DNA from: Muribaculaceae bacterium
GTDB taxonomy: Bacteria; Bacteroidota; Bacteroidia; Bacteroidales; Muribaculaceae
Assembly: GCA_022510405.1 (NCBI GenBank)
Contig: JAFLTP010000016.1
Coordinates: 1-64,000, forward strand
Reading direction: 5' to 3'
DNA: 64,000 bases
Position numbers and translations under genes: made by a program
Part shown: positions 1 to 10,700 of the stretch, piece by piece
How the letters are laid out: the number at the start of each line of letters is the position of its first letter
Numbering within the stretch: the first letter of the stretch is position 1
Notes under the pieces: model-generated
The model's database searches: none
What the model was told of the DNA's origin: nothing
What the model saw: only the letters and a program-made list of their open reading frames with translations

Positions 1-63
1 TTCCTTCATCTGATCATCAGACAAAACGGGAGTCAAAATGAAAACGGTTTCGTAAGAATTCAT
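1..63 (-). CDS. rpsF: 30S ribosomal protein bS6, N-terminal fragment (runs off window start)
   Basis: Reverse complement of 1-63 translates to MNSYETVFILTPVLSDDQMKE, a typical Bacteroidetes S6 N-terminus; not in the ORF track because it is truncated. Confidence 0.85.
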   Translation of the reverse strand, partial: MNSYETVFILTPVLSDDQMKE

Positions 64-121
64 AATTTTTTAAATGTGTTTGTTATTTTGATTTCGGTCT
101 TCACTTTCCCGAAACCGGGTG

Positions 122-152
122 CAAAATTACTTAAATTCCATTAATTACGCAA
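122..152 (-). promoter_or_regulatory. Bacteroidetes-type promoter for rpsF
   Basis: Minus strand reads TTG-20nt-TAATTTTG upstream of rpsF, matching the -33/-7 consensus. Confidence 0.55.
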
Positions 153-304
153 GTTTTTAGTTTAGTGTTTTTTAGTGGCGGAGAAGAAAATAGAAATAAT
201 ATAACAAGGATAAGGAAGAAATGCCAATAAAACCTAAAAAGGTTTAAATAATTGTGGGAGTTAAGAATAATCTTTAATTTTATACCCAATTAAATCAAAA
301 CACT

Positions 305-1279
305 ATGAAAAAACTTTTAATTTTCCCGGCCATTTTCTCTTTGGCCACATTAGGGAATGCTGCTGAACTTCCGGAACCTTCTGTGAGGGTATTGCCTCAG
401 GATTATGGATATTTTGATGCATTCGTGATTTCATGGGCAGAACAGGTAAATGAACCTTACAAGCTAAAAATAAAAGATAAATCAGGAATCAAAGTTGTAA
501 AAGATGAAGTAGAGGAGTTATACGTAAGTGTAGGCCTCACAGAATATCAAGAAACAGAGAATTCAAAAAATTATCCGGATTCAAGGTTGTTGGTGACAAT
601 CTCAATGTTTGAGACATCTGTCGGTTCTTCCTACACACTCACTATTCCTGAAGGAGCAGTGGATGTTTATGTCTCCGATAATGAAATTCTGCCCAACGGT
701 GAAGTAGAATACACTTTTACTCTTAAAGCAGACGGCAATATTGTTACCCTCCCTGAACCCAATATCGAACCTCTTCCCGGAGCAGTAGAAAATTTGAATA
801 TAGTTAAAATCAGTTGGACCGGTAAACTCGGCAGTCTCGATTTGCTTAATGAATATAATTTAGTCTCCCCCGACGGAGACATCGCTCCCGTAGTCGCAAC
901 TTATAATGGAGCAGTAATGGAAAATCCAAAGGTGAGTTTTGAGTGGAGCTCTCGTCAGGCTGTGACTGAAGGCAGTGAAGGAGATATTTTCGTTATCACA
1001 TTATCGGAAAACCCGTTACCGGCTGGAGAATACATAATCACAATTCCTGAAAGTTATCTTCAAATCACTGATATAGAGACCGGCACCCTTTATAATGACG
1101 AAATTGTGTTGAGTTATATGGTGGTTGATAGTGAAAGCGGAGCAGTTACAACTCTAAGGGACACCGTAAAAGAGGATCCGGAAATTTATAATCTCAACGG
1201 AGTAAAGATAAACACTAATAATCTTAAAGACATTCCCAAGGGAGTCTATATTATTAATGGTAAAAAAGTAAGAATTTAA
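305..1279 (+). CDS. Secreted protein of unknown function with T9SS-like C-terminal tail
   Basis: Signal peptide-like N-terminus MKKLLIFPAIFSLATLGNAAE; C-term IYNLNGVKI...KGVYIINGKKVRI. Confidence 0.7.
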   Translation: MKKLLIFPAIFSLATLGNAAELPEPSVRVLPQDYGYFDAFVISWAEQVNEPYKLKIKDKSGIKVVKDEVEELYVSVGLTEYQETENSKNYPDSRLLVTISMFETSVGSSYTLTIPEGAVDVYVSDNEILPNGEVEYTFTLKADGNIVTLPEPNIEPLPGAVENLNIVKISWTGKLGSLDLLNEYNLVSPDGDIAPVVATYNGAVMENPKVSFEWSSRQAVTEGSEGDIFVITLSENPLPAGEYIITIPESYLQITDIETGTLYNDEIVLSYMVVDSESGAVTTLRDTVKEDPEIYNLNGVKINTNNLKDIPKGVYIINGKKVRI

Positions 1280-1282
1280 GAA

Positions 1283-3019
1283 ATGAAAAGAATCGCAATA
1301 CTACTCTCTCTTGCCACTTCAATCGGTGTGGGATATTGCCAGGAAACAGAGATGTGGAGCAATGTTCCAATTCTTTTGGATGCCTATGGCCATAAGGTGT
1401 CGCCCGACGGTGCATTTTCCACAGGAGAGGCCGTTAGCGCAGAATCAGCATGGGCCCGAAACAATATTACGGGAGAAATCTATTTTTTTGATGGAGCATC
1501 ATGCGGAGAAGGCAACAATATTACCAAAGATAATCTTATCGTCGGTACTGATAAAGTGTATATGAAAGCCGCTTTTCTTAAGCCGGGAGAATCCATCGAT
1601 CCTGTTTTAATTCCTTCCTTGAGCAAATACAGTGAAAGTTATGCCCATGGAATAAATTGGGATGGAACAAGACTTGTGGGAGTGATGGTTAATCCGAGAT
1701 CAGGCAATGCGGATGAAGTGAACCCCGAATACCAACATATGTCATATCTTCCATTTTATTGCAATATAGATCCTGAGACCAATACTGTGGAAGACCCCAA
1801 ATTTCTTCCCGTTCCGCCTCGTGATTTCTTTGGTCTGGTACCACAATATTGCACTGCAACATGGATCAGTGACGACGCCACTACAATTTTAGGTCAAGTT
1901 ATCGACAATTCAGGTTATTATATTTATCCAATTGTCTATAAACAAGACGCTGCGGGTGAATGGAGTTATATTTTACCCTCCGAACCACTTTTCAATCCCA
2001 ACGGACTTGAAATTCCCCATTGGCCGTTGCCCGAAATGGAGCAACCCCTGCCGGTTAATTATATTGAAAATGCCGAGTTAAAGGCATTATATCAAAATAT
2101 GTTGGATGAATTTATCGCTGGAGTTTCCGACATAAATCCCGATGAACTTTTGGATCCCAATGTTGCAGGCACCGATGCATTGATGAATCAAAAAGAATGG
2201 AACGCTTATCAAAATGCCTTGGAGGAATATAAGGAATACTACGATAACGTGTATGAAGAGGAATTAAACAAATATTATGATCAATATTCAAGGTTTATAG
2301 CCCAATCTTCTAATTTCCTACAATCCAGCATGGCAATGAATCGAGCCGGCACTTTAATTGGTCAAACTAAGATGGTGACACGGTTCAGTGGTATCAACCC
2401 TATTACATATGCCTATCCCGTTATCTTCAATCTTGAAGACGGAAGCTATAAAATCTATGGAGATGAGCTGAGCGAGTTGGAGATTTCACAAATATTGCCC
2501 GATGGTACATTATTGGCTACTTCTCCAAAGCCTGGACCTACTACACCTGACTTGACTCCACAACATTCTTATGTTTGTGCTCCCGGGAGCTCGACTTTTG
2601 TAGCAATAGAAAATTACATAAAATCCACAAATCCCGAATATTACAATTGGTATATGGAATATCTTTACCATAAGGTTCCAATTGGTTATGAGGATGCAAC
2701 CGAGGAAGAAGACGGGAATATAGCTTATAAACAAATGACCGTGACTGGTCTTGTGGCTGTGAGTGATGATTTCACCACTCTTTCAGGAGGAGTCGACGGT
2801 TGGTCATGGGATTATGATGCCGGGAACTATTTCACCTACATTTTCACCAATATGACAACACCCGACACCGGAGTGGAAAACATCAAAATTAACCCTAATA
2901 CCGGATTAAAAGTTTATAATCTACAAGGTGTAAAAGTCTTGGAGACCAAAGATGCGGCTTCACTCAAAGCTTTGGCCCCGGGAATTTATATAATCAATGG
3001 TAAAAAGGTTATTATCTAA
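1283..3019 (+). CDS. Secreted protein of unknown function with T9SS-like C-terminal tail
   Basis: Signal peptide-like N-terminus; C-term VYNLQGVKV...APGIYIINGKKVII; 3 bp after the preceding gene. Confidence 0.7.
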   Translation: MKRIAILLSLATSIGVGYCQETEMWSNVPILLDAYGHKVSPDGAFSTGEAVSAESAWARNNITGEIYFFDGASCGEGNNITKDNLIVGTDKVYMKAAFLKPGESIDPVLIPSLSKYSESYAHGINWDGTRLVGVMVNPRSGNADEVNPEYQHMSYLPFYCNIDPETNTVEDPKFLPVPPRDFFGLVPQYCTATWISDDATTILGQVIDNSGYYIYPIVYKQDAAGEWSYILPSEPLFNPNGLEIPHWPLPEMEQPLPVNYIENAELKALYQNMLDEFIAGVSDINPDELLDPNVAGTDALMNQKEWNAYQNALEEYKEYYDNVYEEELNKYYDQYSRFIAQSSNFLQSSMAMNRAGTLIGQTKMVTRFSGINPITYAYPVIFNLEDGSYKIYGDELSELEISQILPDGTLLATSPKPGPTTPDLTPQHSYVCAPGSSTFVAIENYIKSTNPEYYNWYMEYLYHKVPIGYEDATEEEDGNIAYKQMTVTGLVAVSDDFTTLSGGVDGWSWDYDAGNYFTYIFTNMTTPDTGVENIKINPNTGLKVYNLQGVKVLETKDAASLKALAPGIYIINGKKVII

Positions 3020-4259
3020 CTGATTTTTCAAGTCTGAGCACTTCGCTACGGAGTGCTTTGGTATGTGAACGGAGGTCTTCGATCTCCGTTTCGCTTTGTA
3101 TAATCTTAGATTGAACCGACTTATCAGACTTGTATTGCTGCCTTAATTCAAGAAGAGCAATTTCCCTTTTCTCAAGGTCAGAACTTTTGGCCAAGTATTG
3201 TTTCATCACATCGGCAGCCTTACGATTCTTAAAGTCTGAAAATGAATAATAAGTCTTACCGTTTCCCAAAGGGAATACGAAATCTTTCTTGGCATCCTGA
3301 GAGGCATGTAGAGTCTTGCTTATTGATGGCATCACCGGGACAATAGCTTGGTCTTTATCGTCAAACCATGTATCTTTATATGACGTCAATTTGGCATAGT
3401 CGGCAAGGTTTTCAGTATCAGCCGGATAATTTTTTCTTATATCCTCATAAAGATATACATAAACCGTTATTTTACCTTCAGGACTGTTTCGATCGGTTGC
3501 CCACCATCCCAGACCGTTTTCCTCGTCGATGGCAAACATAAGATCGTTGTAAGGCGAATTAAATGGCATACCAAGGTTAAGAGGTTGCCGGTATTCACCT
3601 GTGAGGGCATCTTTCTGGGCAATGAAAATATCATAGCCTCCCATAGAATCATCTCCATTGTTGGCAAAGTATAAAGTTTGTCCGTCGGCACTCATAAAAG
3701 GGAACGCATAATCACCTGATTTATCGAAATCTCCTTCAAGTGTTTCCTTTTCTTCCCAATTGCCATCCAGGAGTAAAGATTTCTCATAAAGGCGCAGGTC
3801 TCCATCACTGTTCACTTGAGGATAAAGGAGATAATCCTCACCTTCATTTAGATAGGAAAGTTCTTTATTGTTACCTGTAGAACTCAAAACAGAATAAGGA
3901 CCTATTTTACCGGCAGACTCACTTAATTTGTATGCTTCATAAAATTTAGCACTTGGAATAGAAATAGAGTCAACAATAACTATTCTCTGAACCCGATCGA
4001 TTGCGTTTGATGCTATTTCAAGTTCTGACTCCCAAATTTCAAATTCTTCATCCAAGGGTTGTTTAGCTTTAGTCTGCAGGGTTCTGTATTGGTCATAAAG
4101 ATCTGCAGCTTCTTCGAAATCATAATTGAAAAAGGCTTCTCTACCATTTTGTAAAACTTCTTCGGCACTAACCTTCTTGGCTTTTGTCTTTGTGGCAGAA
4201 TTGACAGTCATCCCTGTCAGTAAAAATATAATTAATATAAATACAACTTTCTTTTTCAT
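3012..4259 (-). CDS. TPR/PD40 beta-propeller-like exported protein with C-terminal coiled coil
   Basis: Start reassigned from 4379 to internal Met (MKKKVVFILIIFLLTG signal peptide); PD40-like blocks (FPFMSADGQTLYFANNGDDSMGGYDIF). Confidence 0.65.
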   Translation of the reverse strand: MKKKVVFILIIFLLTGMTVNSATKTKAKKVSAEEVLQNGREAFFNYDFEEAADLYDQYRTLQTKAKQPLDEEFEIWESELEIASNAIDRVQRIVIVDSISIPSAKFYEAYKLSESAGKIGPYSVLSSTGNNKELSYLNEGEDYLLYPQVNSDGDLRLYEKSLLLDGNWEEKETLEGDFDKSGDYAFPFMSADGQTLYFANNGDDSMGGYDIFIAQKDALTGEYRQPLNLGMPFNSPYNDLMFAIDEENGLGWWATDRNSPEGKITVYVYLYEDIRKNYPADTENLADYAKLTSYKDTWFDDKDQAIVPVMPSISKTLHASQDAKKDFVFPLGNGKTYYSFSDFKNRKAADVMKQYLAKSSDLEKREIALLELRQQYKSDKSVQSKIIQSETEIEDLRSHTKALRSEVLRLEKSVR

Positions 4260-4285
4260 ACCAAAATTCTTCTCAATGTATATCG

Positions 4286-4293
4286 CAAAGGTA
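4286..4293 (-). promoter_or_regulatory. -7 box TACCTTTG for the PD40 gene
   Basis: Reverse complement of CAAAGGTA; lies inside the longer ORF and supports the 4259 start. Confidence 0.4.
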
Positions 4294-4503
4294 TAAAAAA
4301 ATTCTAACATAGGGAGAGCAATCCCAAATCCTTTTAATATAAAGAATGTTAAGTACTCCTTTCCAATTATTATTACCACAAAGCATTAGTTAATAAGTTT
4401 GCAATCTGAAAACATAGGGACTTATAAGAAGTTTTTTTATTAAATTTGCAATAGAGGAGATAGCCCGTTTTTCTCCGTTATTAACAAACGCAATATACGA
4501 ATC

Positions 4504-7500
4504 ATGAAATTTATACATTACCTTGCTATAGGATTGGCCTTAACAACCGGTATAATATCCAACGCTGAGACACCAAAATGGTTGGTAAAACCGGCGATTT
4601 CTCCAGATGGAAAGACTATAGCGTTCTCTTATAAGGGAGAACTTTTCACAGTGCCGGCAACCGGAGGAAACGCATTCCAATTAACATCCAACAAAGCTTA
4701 TGATTCAAATCCAGTTTGGTCACCTGATGGTAAAAGAATTGTATTTTTAAGCAACCGTGAAGGTTCCGACGATTTATATATAACATCTGCAACCGGAGGA
4801 GTACCAATCCGGCTCACAACCCATAGTGGGAATGAGACTCCACTTGCGTTTCTAAATGACTCAATTTTATTGTTTAATGCTTCCTTATTGCCGGGACCGA
4901 CGACTTCAAGGGCTCCTTTCTTTTCACAGATTTATTCTTTGAATGTCAACAAACCCGGAACACGTGCTGCTCTTTATCTTTCATTACCGGTGAATTCGAT
5001 AAATGTGAATTCAAAAGGAGAGATAATTTATCAAGACAAAAAAAGTTACGAAGATATTTACCGTAAACATGAACGGTCTTCCGGCACTTCTGATATTTGG
5101 ACTTATTATAAAGGCAATTTCAATCAGTTGACCAATTTCAATGGATCAGACCAATCTCCGGTTTGGGGAAAAGGAAACTCTTTCTACTATCTCTCCGAAA
5201 AAGATGGAACTCTTAATATTTTCGAAGCACAGGTAGGATCTGAATCTGAGCAACAGTTAACTCATTTTGAGAAACATCCCGTAAGGAGCCTGACTTCATC
5301 CAACAACGGGATACTTGCCTTCAGTTGGGATGGAGACATCTATACCCTTAAACCCGGAAATAAACCAAAAAAAGTTGATATTAATATCAATGCCGACCTT
5401 TATGATGGCGATCTTGTAAAAAAATATGTGAACAACGGTGTTTCCAACATCGCAGTTTCACCCGAGGGTAATGAAATAGCGTTGGTGATAAGGGGCGACC
5501 TTTATGTGACCAATTCAAAATATAAAACCACAAAACGAATCACTGATACTCCGGCTCAAGAGCGATCGGTTTCATTCTCACCCGACGGAAGATCGCTTGT
5601 ATTCGACAGCGATGTAGACGGCAACTGGCAACTTTTCATCGCAAAAATCAAGAATGACAATGAAAAGGAGTTTGCTTACGCAACAGATATAGATATCCAG
5701 CCTCTTTATTCCTGTGAAACCTCCGCTATGCAACCCCTATTCTCACCTGACGGTAAGAAAGTGGCGTTTTTAGAAAACCGGGGTCCAATCCGTGTTATAG
5801 ATGTAGCATCCAAGAAAGTGAATACTGCCCTGGGAGGAGAATACAATTATTCATATTCCGACGGTGACATAACTTTCTCATGGAGTCCTGACAGCGAATG
5901 GTTGTTGACTTCCTATATGGGACCTATGGGTTGGAACAATATGGATATCGCAGCCGTTAGGGCAGATGGTAGTGAAGTGGTTGACCTGACAGAAAGTGGC
6001 TATAACGATTATCAACCCAGATGGGTATTGGATGGTAAAGCAGTGGCATATGAAACAGCTAAATATGGTATGAAAGCTCACGGTTCCTGGGGTAACCAGG
6101 ACGACATCATGATAATGGCTCTTGATGGAGACGCATGGGACAAATTCAATTTCACGGAAGAGGAAGCCGATATCTTTGATAAAGAAAATCAAGAAAAGGA
6201 AGATAACAAGGAAGCTAAAGAAGTAAAAAGCAAAAAAGCCACAAAAACAAAAAAAGGCAGGAAAGGAACCAGGGCTGCTAAAGAAGAAAAGAAAACCAAT
6301 ACGCTTGATTTTGCCAACAGAAGATACAGAACGAAAAGACTTACGGGCACTTCTGCAAGTATAATGGATTTTTATTTGTCACCTAAAGGAGACAAACTCT
6401 ATTACATAGCCCAGAGTCCTGACGGAGATTACAATCTGATGGTGACCGATCTCAAGAAAGGAGATACAGAAATATTGGTTCCCGGCACTTTCGGTGGGAT
6501 GGAAGTGGATAAGAAAGGAGAAAACCTCTTCTTGCTTTCAAACGAGGGAGTCAAGAAGGTTTCCCTTCCCGACGGAGAAGTAAAAATGGTGGAATTTGAG
6601 GCTCCCTATGACCGTCATCCCTCTTTGGAGCGTCAATACATGTTCGATCATATGGCCAAACAAGTGGAAGATAAATTCTATGACCCTAATCTACATGGTG
6701 TGGATTGGAAATATTACACAGAACATTACCGTGAATTTTTACCCTATATATCCAACAACCGAGACTTCGCGAACCTTTTGAGCGAGACTCTTGGAGAACT
6801 CAATGCTTCTCACACCGGTGGTAGAGCATATGGACAAGGGGCAGAATTGTCAACTGCATCCTTAGGAGCATTCTTTGATGAGAATTACACGGGAGAAGGT
6901 CTGAAGATAGCAGAAATTTTCCCAAGAGGTCCCCTTGCAAACAAAAGTGCCGATGTAAAAGCAGGTGATATAATCCTCTCAATCGACGGGACAAAAATCG
7001 AGCCGGGACAAGATTATTATACTTTACTCGAAGGGAAAGCAGGAAAGAAAGTAAGACTGGGTGTGAAAACAACCAATGGCACAACCAAATATATAAATAT
7101 ACGACCCTTGTCATTGGGAGAGCAGTCTGCAATGGCATATCAAAGATGGGTGGAAAGAAACGAACAGATTGCCGACAGCATCTCCGGCGGAAAAGTGGGA
7201 TATGTCCACGTGCAAGGGATGGATACAAGGAGTTTTCAGAATGTTTATGAAAGACTCTTAGGTAAATACCGCAATTATGACGCCGTGGTTGTCGACACCA
7301 GATTCAATGGAGGCGGATGGTTGCATAATGATTTGGCAATTCTTTTGAGCGGCAAGAAATATGTGACATTCTCTCCACGAGGAGAAGAGATTGGGATCGA
7401 ACCATTCTCGCAGTGGACAAAACCGAGCGTAATGCTTGTGAATGAAGCAAATTACAGTGATGCACATGGTTCCCCGTATACATATCAGACACTTGGTCTT

Positions 7501-7749
7501 GGCGAAGTCGTGGGAGCACCTGTGCCCGGCACAATGACCGCAGTGTGGTGGGAAAATCAAATAGACCCTAATATAGTATTCGGAATACCACAGGTGACCA
7601 ATCGGGCCAATAATGGTACAGTATTGGAAAATACGCAACTAAATCCTGACGTTATTATATATAACGAGCCCGGAGAGGTAGAAGCCGGGAAAGATGCACA
7701 ACTCGAGGGTGCCGTTAAACGTTTACTTGAAAATATTAATAAGCAATAA
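4504..7749 (+). CDS. Tricorn protease-like S41 family peptidase (PD40 propeller, PDZ, C-terminal protease domain)
   Basis: Repeated SPDGK motifs, PDZ-like region (GDIILSIDGTKIEPG), S41-type domain (VVVDTRFNGGGWLHNDLAILLSG). Confidence 0.85.
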   Translation: MKFIHYLAIGLALTTGIISNAETPKWLVKPAISPDGKTIAFSYKGELFTVPATGGNAFQLTSNKAYDSNPVWSPDGKRIVFLSNREGSDDLYITSATGGVPIRLTTHSGNETPLAFLNDSILLFNASLLPGPTTSRAPFFSQIYSLNVNKPGTRAALYLSLPVNSINVNSKGEIIYQDKKSYEDIYRKHERSSGTSDIWTYYKGNFNQLTNFNGSDQSPVWGKGNSFYYLSEKDGTLNIFEAQVGSESEQQLTHFEKHPVRSLTSSNNGILAFSWDGDIYTLKPGNKPKKVDININADLYDGDLVKKYVNNGVSNIAVSPEGNEIALVIRGDLYVTNSKYKTTKRITDTPAQERSVSFSPDGRSLVFDSDVDGNWQLFIAKIKNDNEKEFAYATDIDIQPLYSCETSAMQPLFSPDGKKVAFLENRGPIRVIDVASKKVNTALGGEYNYSYSDGDITFSWSPDSEWLLTSYMGPMGWNNMDIAAVRADGSEVVDLTESGYNDYQPRWVLDGKAVAYETAKYGMKAHGSWGNQDDIMIMALDGDAWDKFNFTEEEADIFDKENQEKEDNKEAKEVKSKKATKTKKGRKGTRAAKEEKKTNTLDFANRRYRTKRLTGTSASIMDFYLSPKGDKLYYIAQSPDGDYNLMVTDLKKGDTEILVPGTFGGMEVDKKGENLFLLSNEGVKKVSLPDGEVKMVEFEAPYDRHPSLERQYMFDHMAKQVEDKFYDPNLHGVDWKYYTEHYREFLPYISNNRDFANLLSETLGELNASHTGGRAYGQGAELSTASLGAFFDENYTGEGLKIAEIFPRGPLANKSADVKAGDIILSIDGTKIEPGQDYYTLLEGKAGKKVRLGVKTTNGTTKYINIRPLSLGEQSAMAYQRWVERNEQIADSISGGKVGYVHVQGMDTRSFQNVYERLLGKYRNYDAVVVDTRFNGGGWLHNDLAILLSGKKYVTFSPRGEEIGIEPFSQWTKPSVMLVNEANYSDAHGSPYTYQTLGLGEVVGAPVPGTMTAVWWENQIDPNIVFGIPQVTNRANNGTVLENTQLNPDVIIYNEPGEVEAGKDAQLEGAVKRLLENINKQ

Positions 7750-7779
7750 TTCAAATATCCTAATCCATATAAACCTCAT

Positions 7780-10700
7780 ATGAATTTCACTCATCTGCAC
7801 GTACATTCTCAATACAGTCTGCTTGACGGGAAAGCCTCTATCTCGGAGTTAGTAGACAAGGCTATTGCCGATGGAATGAGAGGTTTGGCCCTTACTGATC
7901 ATGGTAATATGTTCGGTATCAAGGAATTTTTCAACTATGTAAAAAAGAAGAACTCCGGGAAACCAGACGAAGAGAAATTTAAGCCTATACTCGGATGCGA
8001 GATGTATGTGGCAAAAGAGAAAATGACTGAAAGGAAGGATAAAAACGACAATGGTTATCATCTTATAGTGCTTGCAAAAAATGAGAAGGGCTATCATAAC
8101 CTCATAAAACTTGTGAGCAAAGCTTGGACCGATGGATTTTATTACCATCCGAGAACCGACCGTTTTGAACTTGAGAAACACAAGGAAGGTCTTATCGTAT
8201 GTTCAGCATGCCTTGGTGGTGAAATCCCACAGTTAATAATGCAAAGTGATTTACAAGGAGCCGAAGAAAGGGTAAGATGGTTTAAGGATATTTTTGGTGG
8301 TGATTATTATCTTGAATTGCAGCGTCATGAAACGTTCAAAGAAAACTCCAATCGTGACGTGTTTCCTGAGCAACAAAAAGTGAATGCAGTGCTTTTGGAT
8401 CTTGCAAAGAAATATGATATAAAAGTCATAGCCACCAATGATGTCCATTTCACATATGAGGATGACGCTGAAGCTCATGACAGGTTAATTTGTGTGTCAA
8501 CACAAAAGAAGTTCAATGAGGCACGCATGCACTACACAAAACAGGAATGGCTGAAGTCTCCCAAAGAGATGGAGGAAATATTCTCCGACCTTCCCGAGGC
8601 ATTGAGCAACACTGATGAAATACTTAACAAAGTAGAGTTTTATTCCATAGATCACGGACCCATTATGCCCGAATTCGATATTCCTGTTGAATTCGGCACT
8701 GAGGAGGAATATCGAAAGAAGTATACCGAAGAAGATCTTTTCAACGAATTCACAAGAGATGAAAACGGAAATACAGTTCTATCTCAGGAGGAAGCGGAAA
8801 AGAAAATCAAGACTCTTGGAGGATATGATAAACTCTACCGTATAAAATTAGAAGCAGACTATCTTGCAAAACTAACATGGGAAGGAGCTAAACGTCTTTA
8901 CGGGGACCCTTTACCCGAAGAAGTTGAGGATAGAATAAGGTTTGAACTTCATATAATGAAGACCATGGGATTCCCGGGTTACTTCCTTATAGTGCAAGAC
9001 TTCATTAATGTGGCCAGAAAAGAACTTGGTGTTAGCGTGGGGCCGGGACGAGGTTCAGCAGCCGGGAGTGCCGCTGCCTATTGTCTTGGCATAACCCAAA
9101 TCGACCCAATCAAATATGACCTTCTCTTTGAAAGGTTCCTTAATCCCGACCGAATATCATTACCTGATATTGATGTCGACTTCGATGACGACGGAAGATA
9201 TGCGGTATTGGATTACGTCACAAAAAAATATGGAGCAGAAAAGGTGGCACATATAATCACCTACCAGACTATGGCCACCAAGATGGCAATAAAAGATGTT
9301 GCTAAAGTTCTTGACTTGCCATTGAGCGAATCCAACAGATTAGCCAGATTGGTGCCTGACAGGCTTCCGGATGTGAACGGCAAATCCACCAAAGTAAATT
9401 TCAAGAATTGTCTCACTTACTGCAAGGATTTTGAAAAGGAAACCAGGAACGAGAATCCAACTGTGAGGGAAGTGATGAAATATGCCCAGCAATTGGAGGG
9501 CAATGTAAGGGGAACCGGAATTCATGCTTGCGGTGTGATAATTGGCAGGGATGATATCACAGATTGGGTGCCTATTTCCATGGCTACCGATGCCGATGGT
9601 TCTAAAGTGATTTCTACCCAATATGAAGGGAGTATTATTGAAGAGACGGGTCTTATAAAAATGGACTTCCTGGGTCTTAAAACCCTCTCCATAATTAAAG
9701 AGGCGTTGGCAAATATAAAACGGACCCATGGCATTGATCTTGATATAGAAAATATTCCGCTTGATGATCCGGAGACTTTCAAATTGTATTGTGAAGGGAA
9801 GACCACTTCTACTTTCCAATTTGAATCAGTGGGTATGCAGTCTTCTCTAAGAGATCTGAAGCCCTCGAAATTCGAAGACCTGATTGCGATGAATGCCTTG
9901 TATCGTCCGGGCCCTATGGATTATATACCATCGTTTGTGAGACGAAAGCATGGAGAGGAACCAATCACCTACGATATTCCGATTATGGAAAAATATCTCC
10001 ATGAAACTTATGGAATCACGGTGTATCAGGAACAAGTGATGCTTCTGTCCCGACTTCTGGCCAACTTCACAAGAGGAGAAAGCGATATGCTTCGAAAAGC
10101 AATGGGTAAGAAACAGATTGACAAGATGCTTCTTCTCAAAGAAAAATTCATGAGCGAGGGTCAAAAGAACGGCCATCAGGCAGAAGTGCTTGAAAAGATA
10201 TGGGCCGACTGGGAGAAATTTGCATCCTATGCATTCAACAAGAGTCATGCCACCTGTTACACATGGGTGGCCTACCAAACAGCTTACTTGAAAGCCCATT
10301 ATCCGGCAGAATATATGGCCGGAGTCTTGAGCCGAAACCTTGGATCAGGCGACAAACTCAAGAAGATAATGGATGAATGCATCAGAATGGGAATAAGCGT
10401 GAAAGGGCCGGACATTAACGAATCTGACGTTAAATTCAGTGTTAACAAGAAAGGAGAGATCAGGTTTGGACTCGGCGCCATAAAGGGCGTGGGAGTGAAT
10501 GCGGTTTCCGCAATTATAAAAGAAAGAGAGAACGGCCTTTTCAGTGATATTTATGATTTTGTGGAAAGAGTGAATCTCAGCAGTTGTAACAGAGGTGCAA
10601 TTGAAAACCTTGCGATAGCCGGTGCCTTCGACTCTATGGGTTATGCCCGTGAAGCCTTCGTGGAGCCGATTTATGATTCCACTTTCACTGATGTGCTGGT

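Noticed and set aside
4260-4379. 40-aa N-terminal extension of the PD40 protein
   Set aside because: A signal peptide follows at the internal Met and a -7 promoter box lies within the extension
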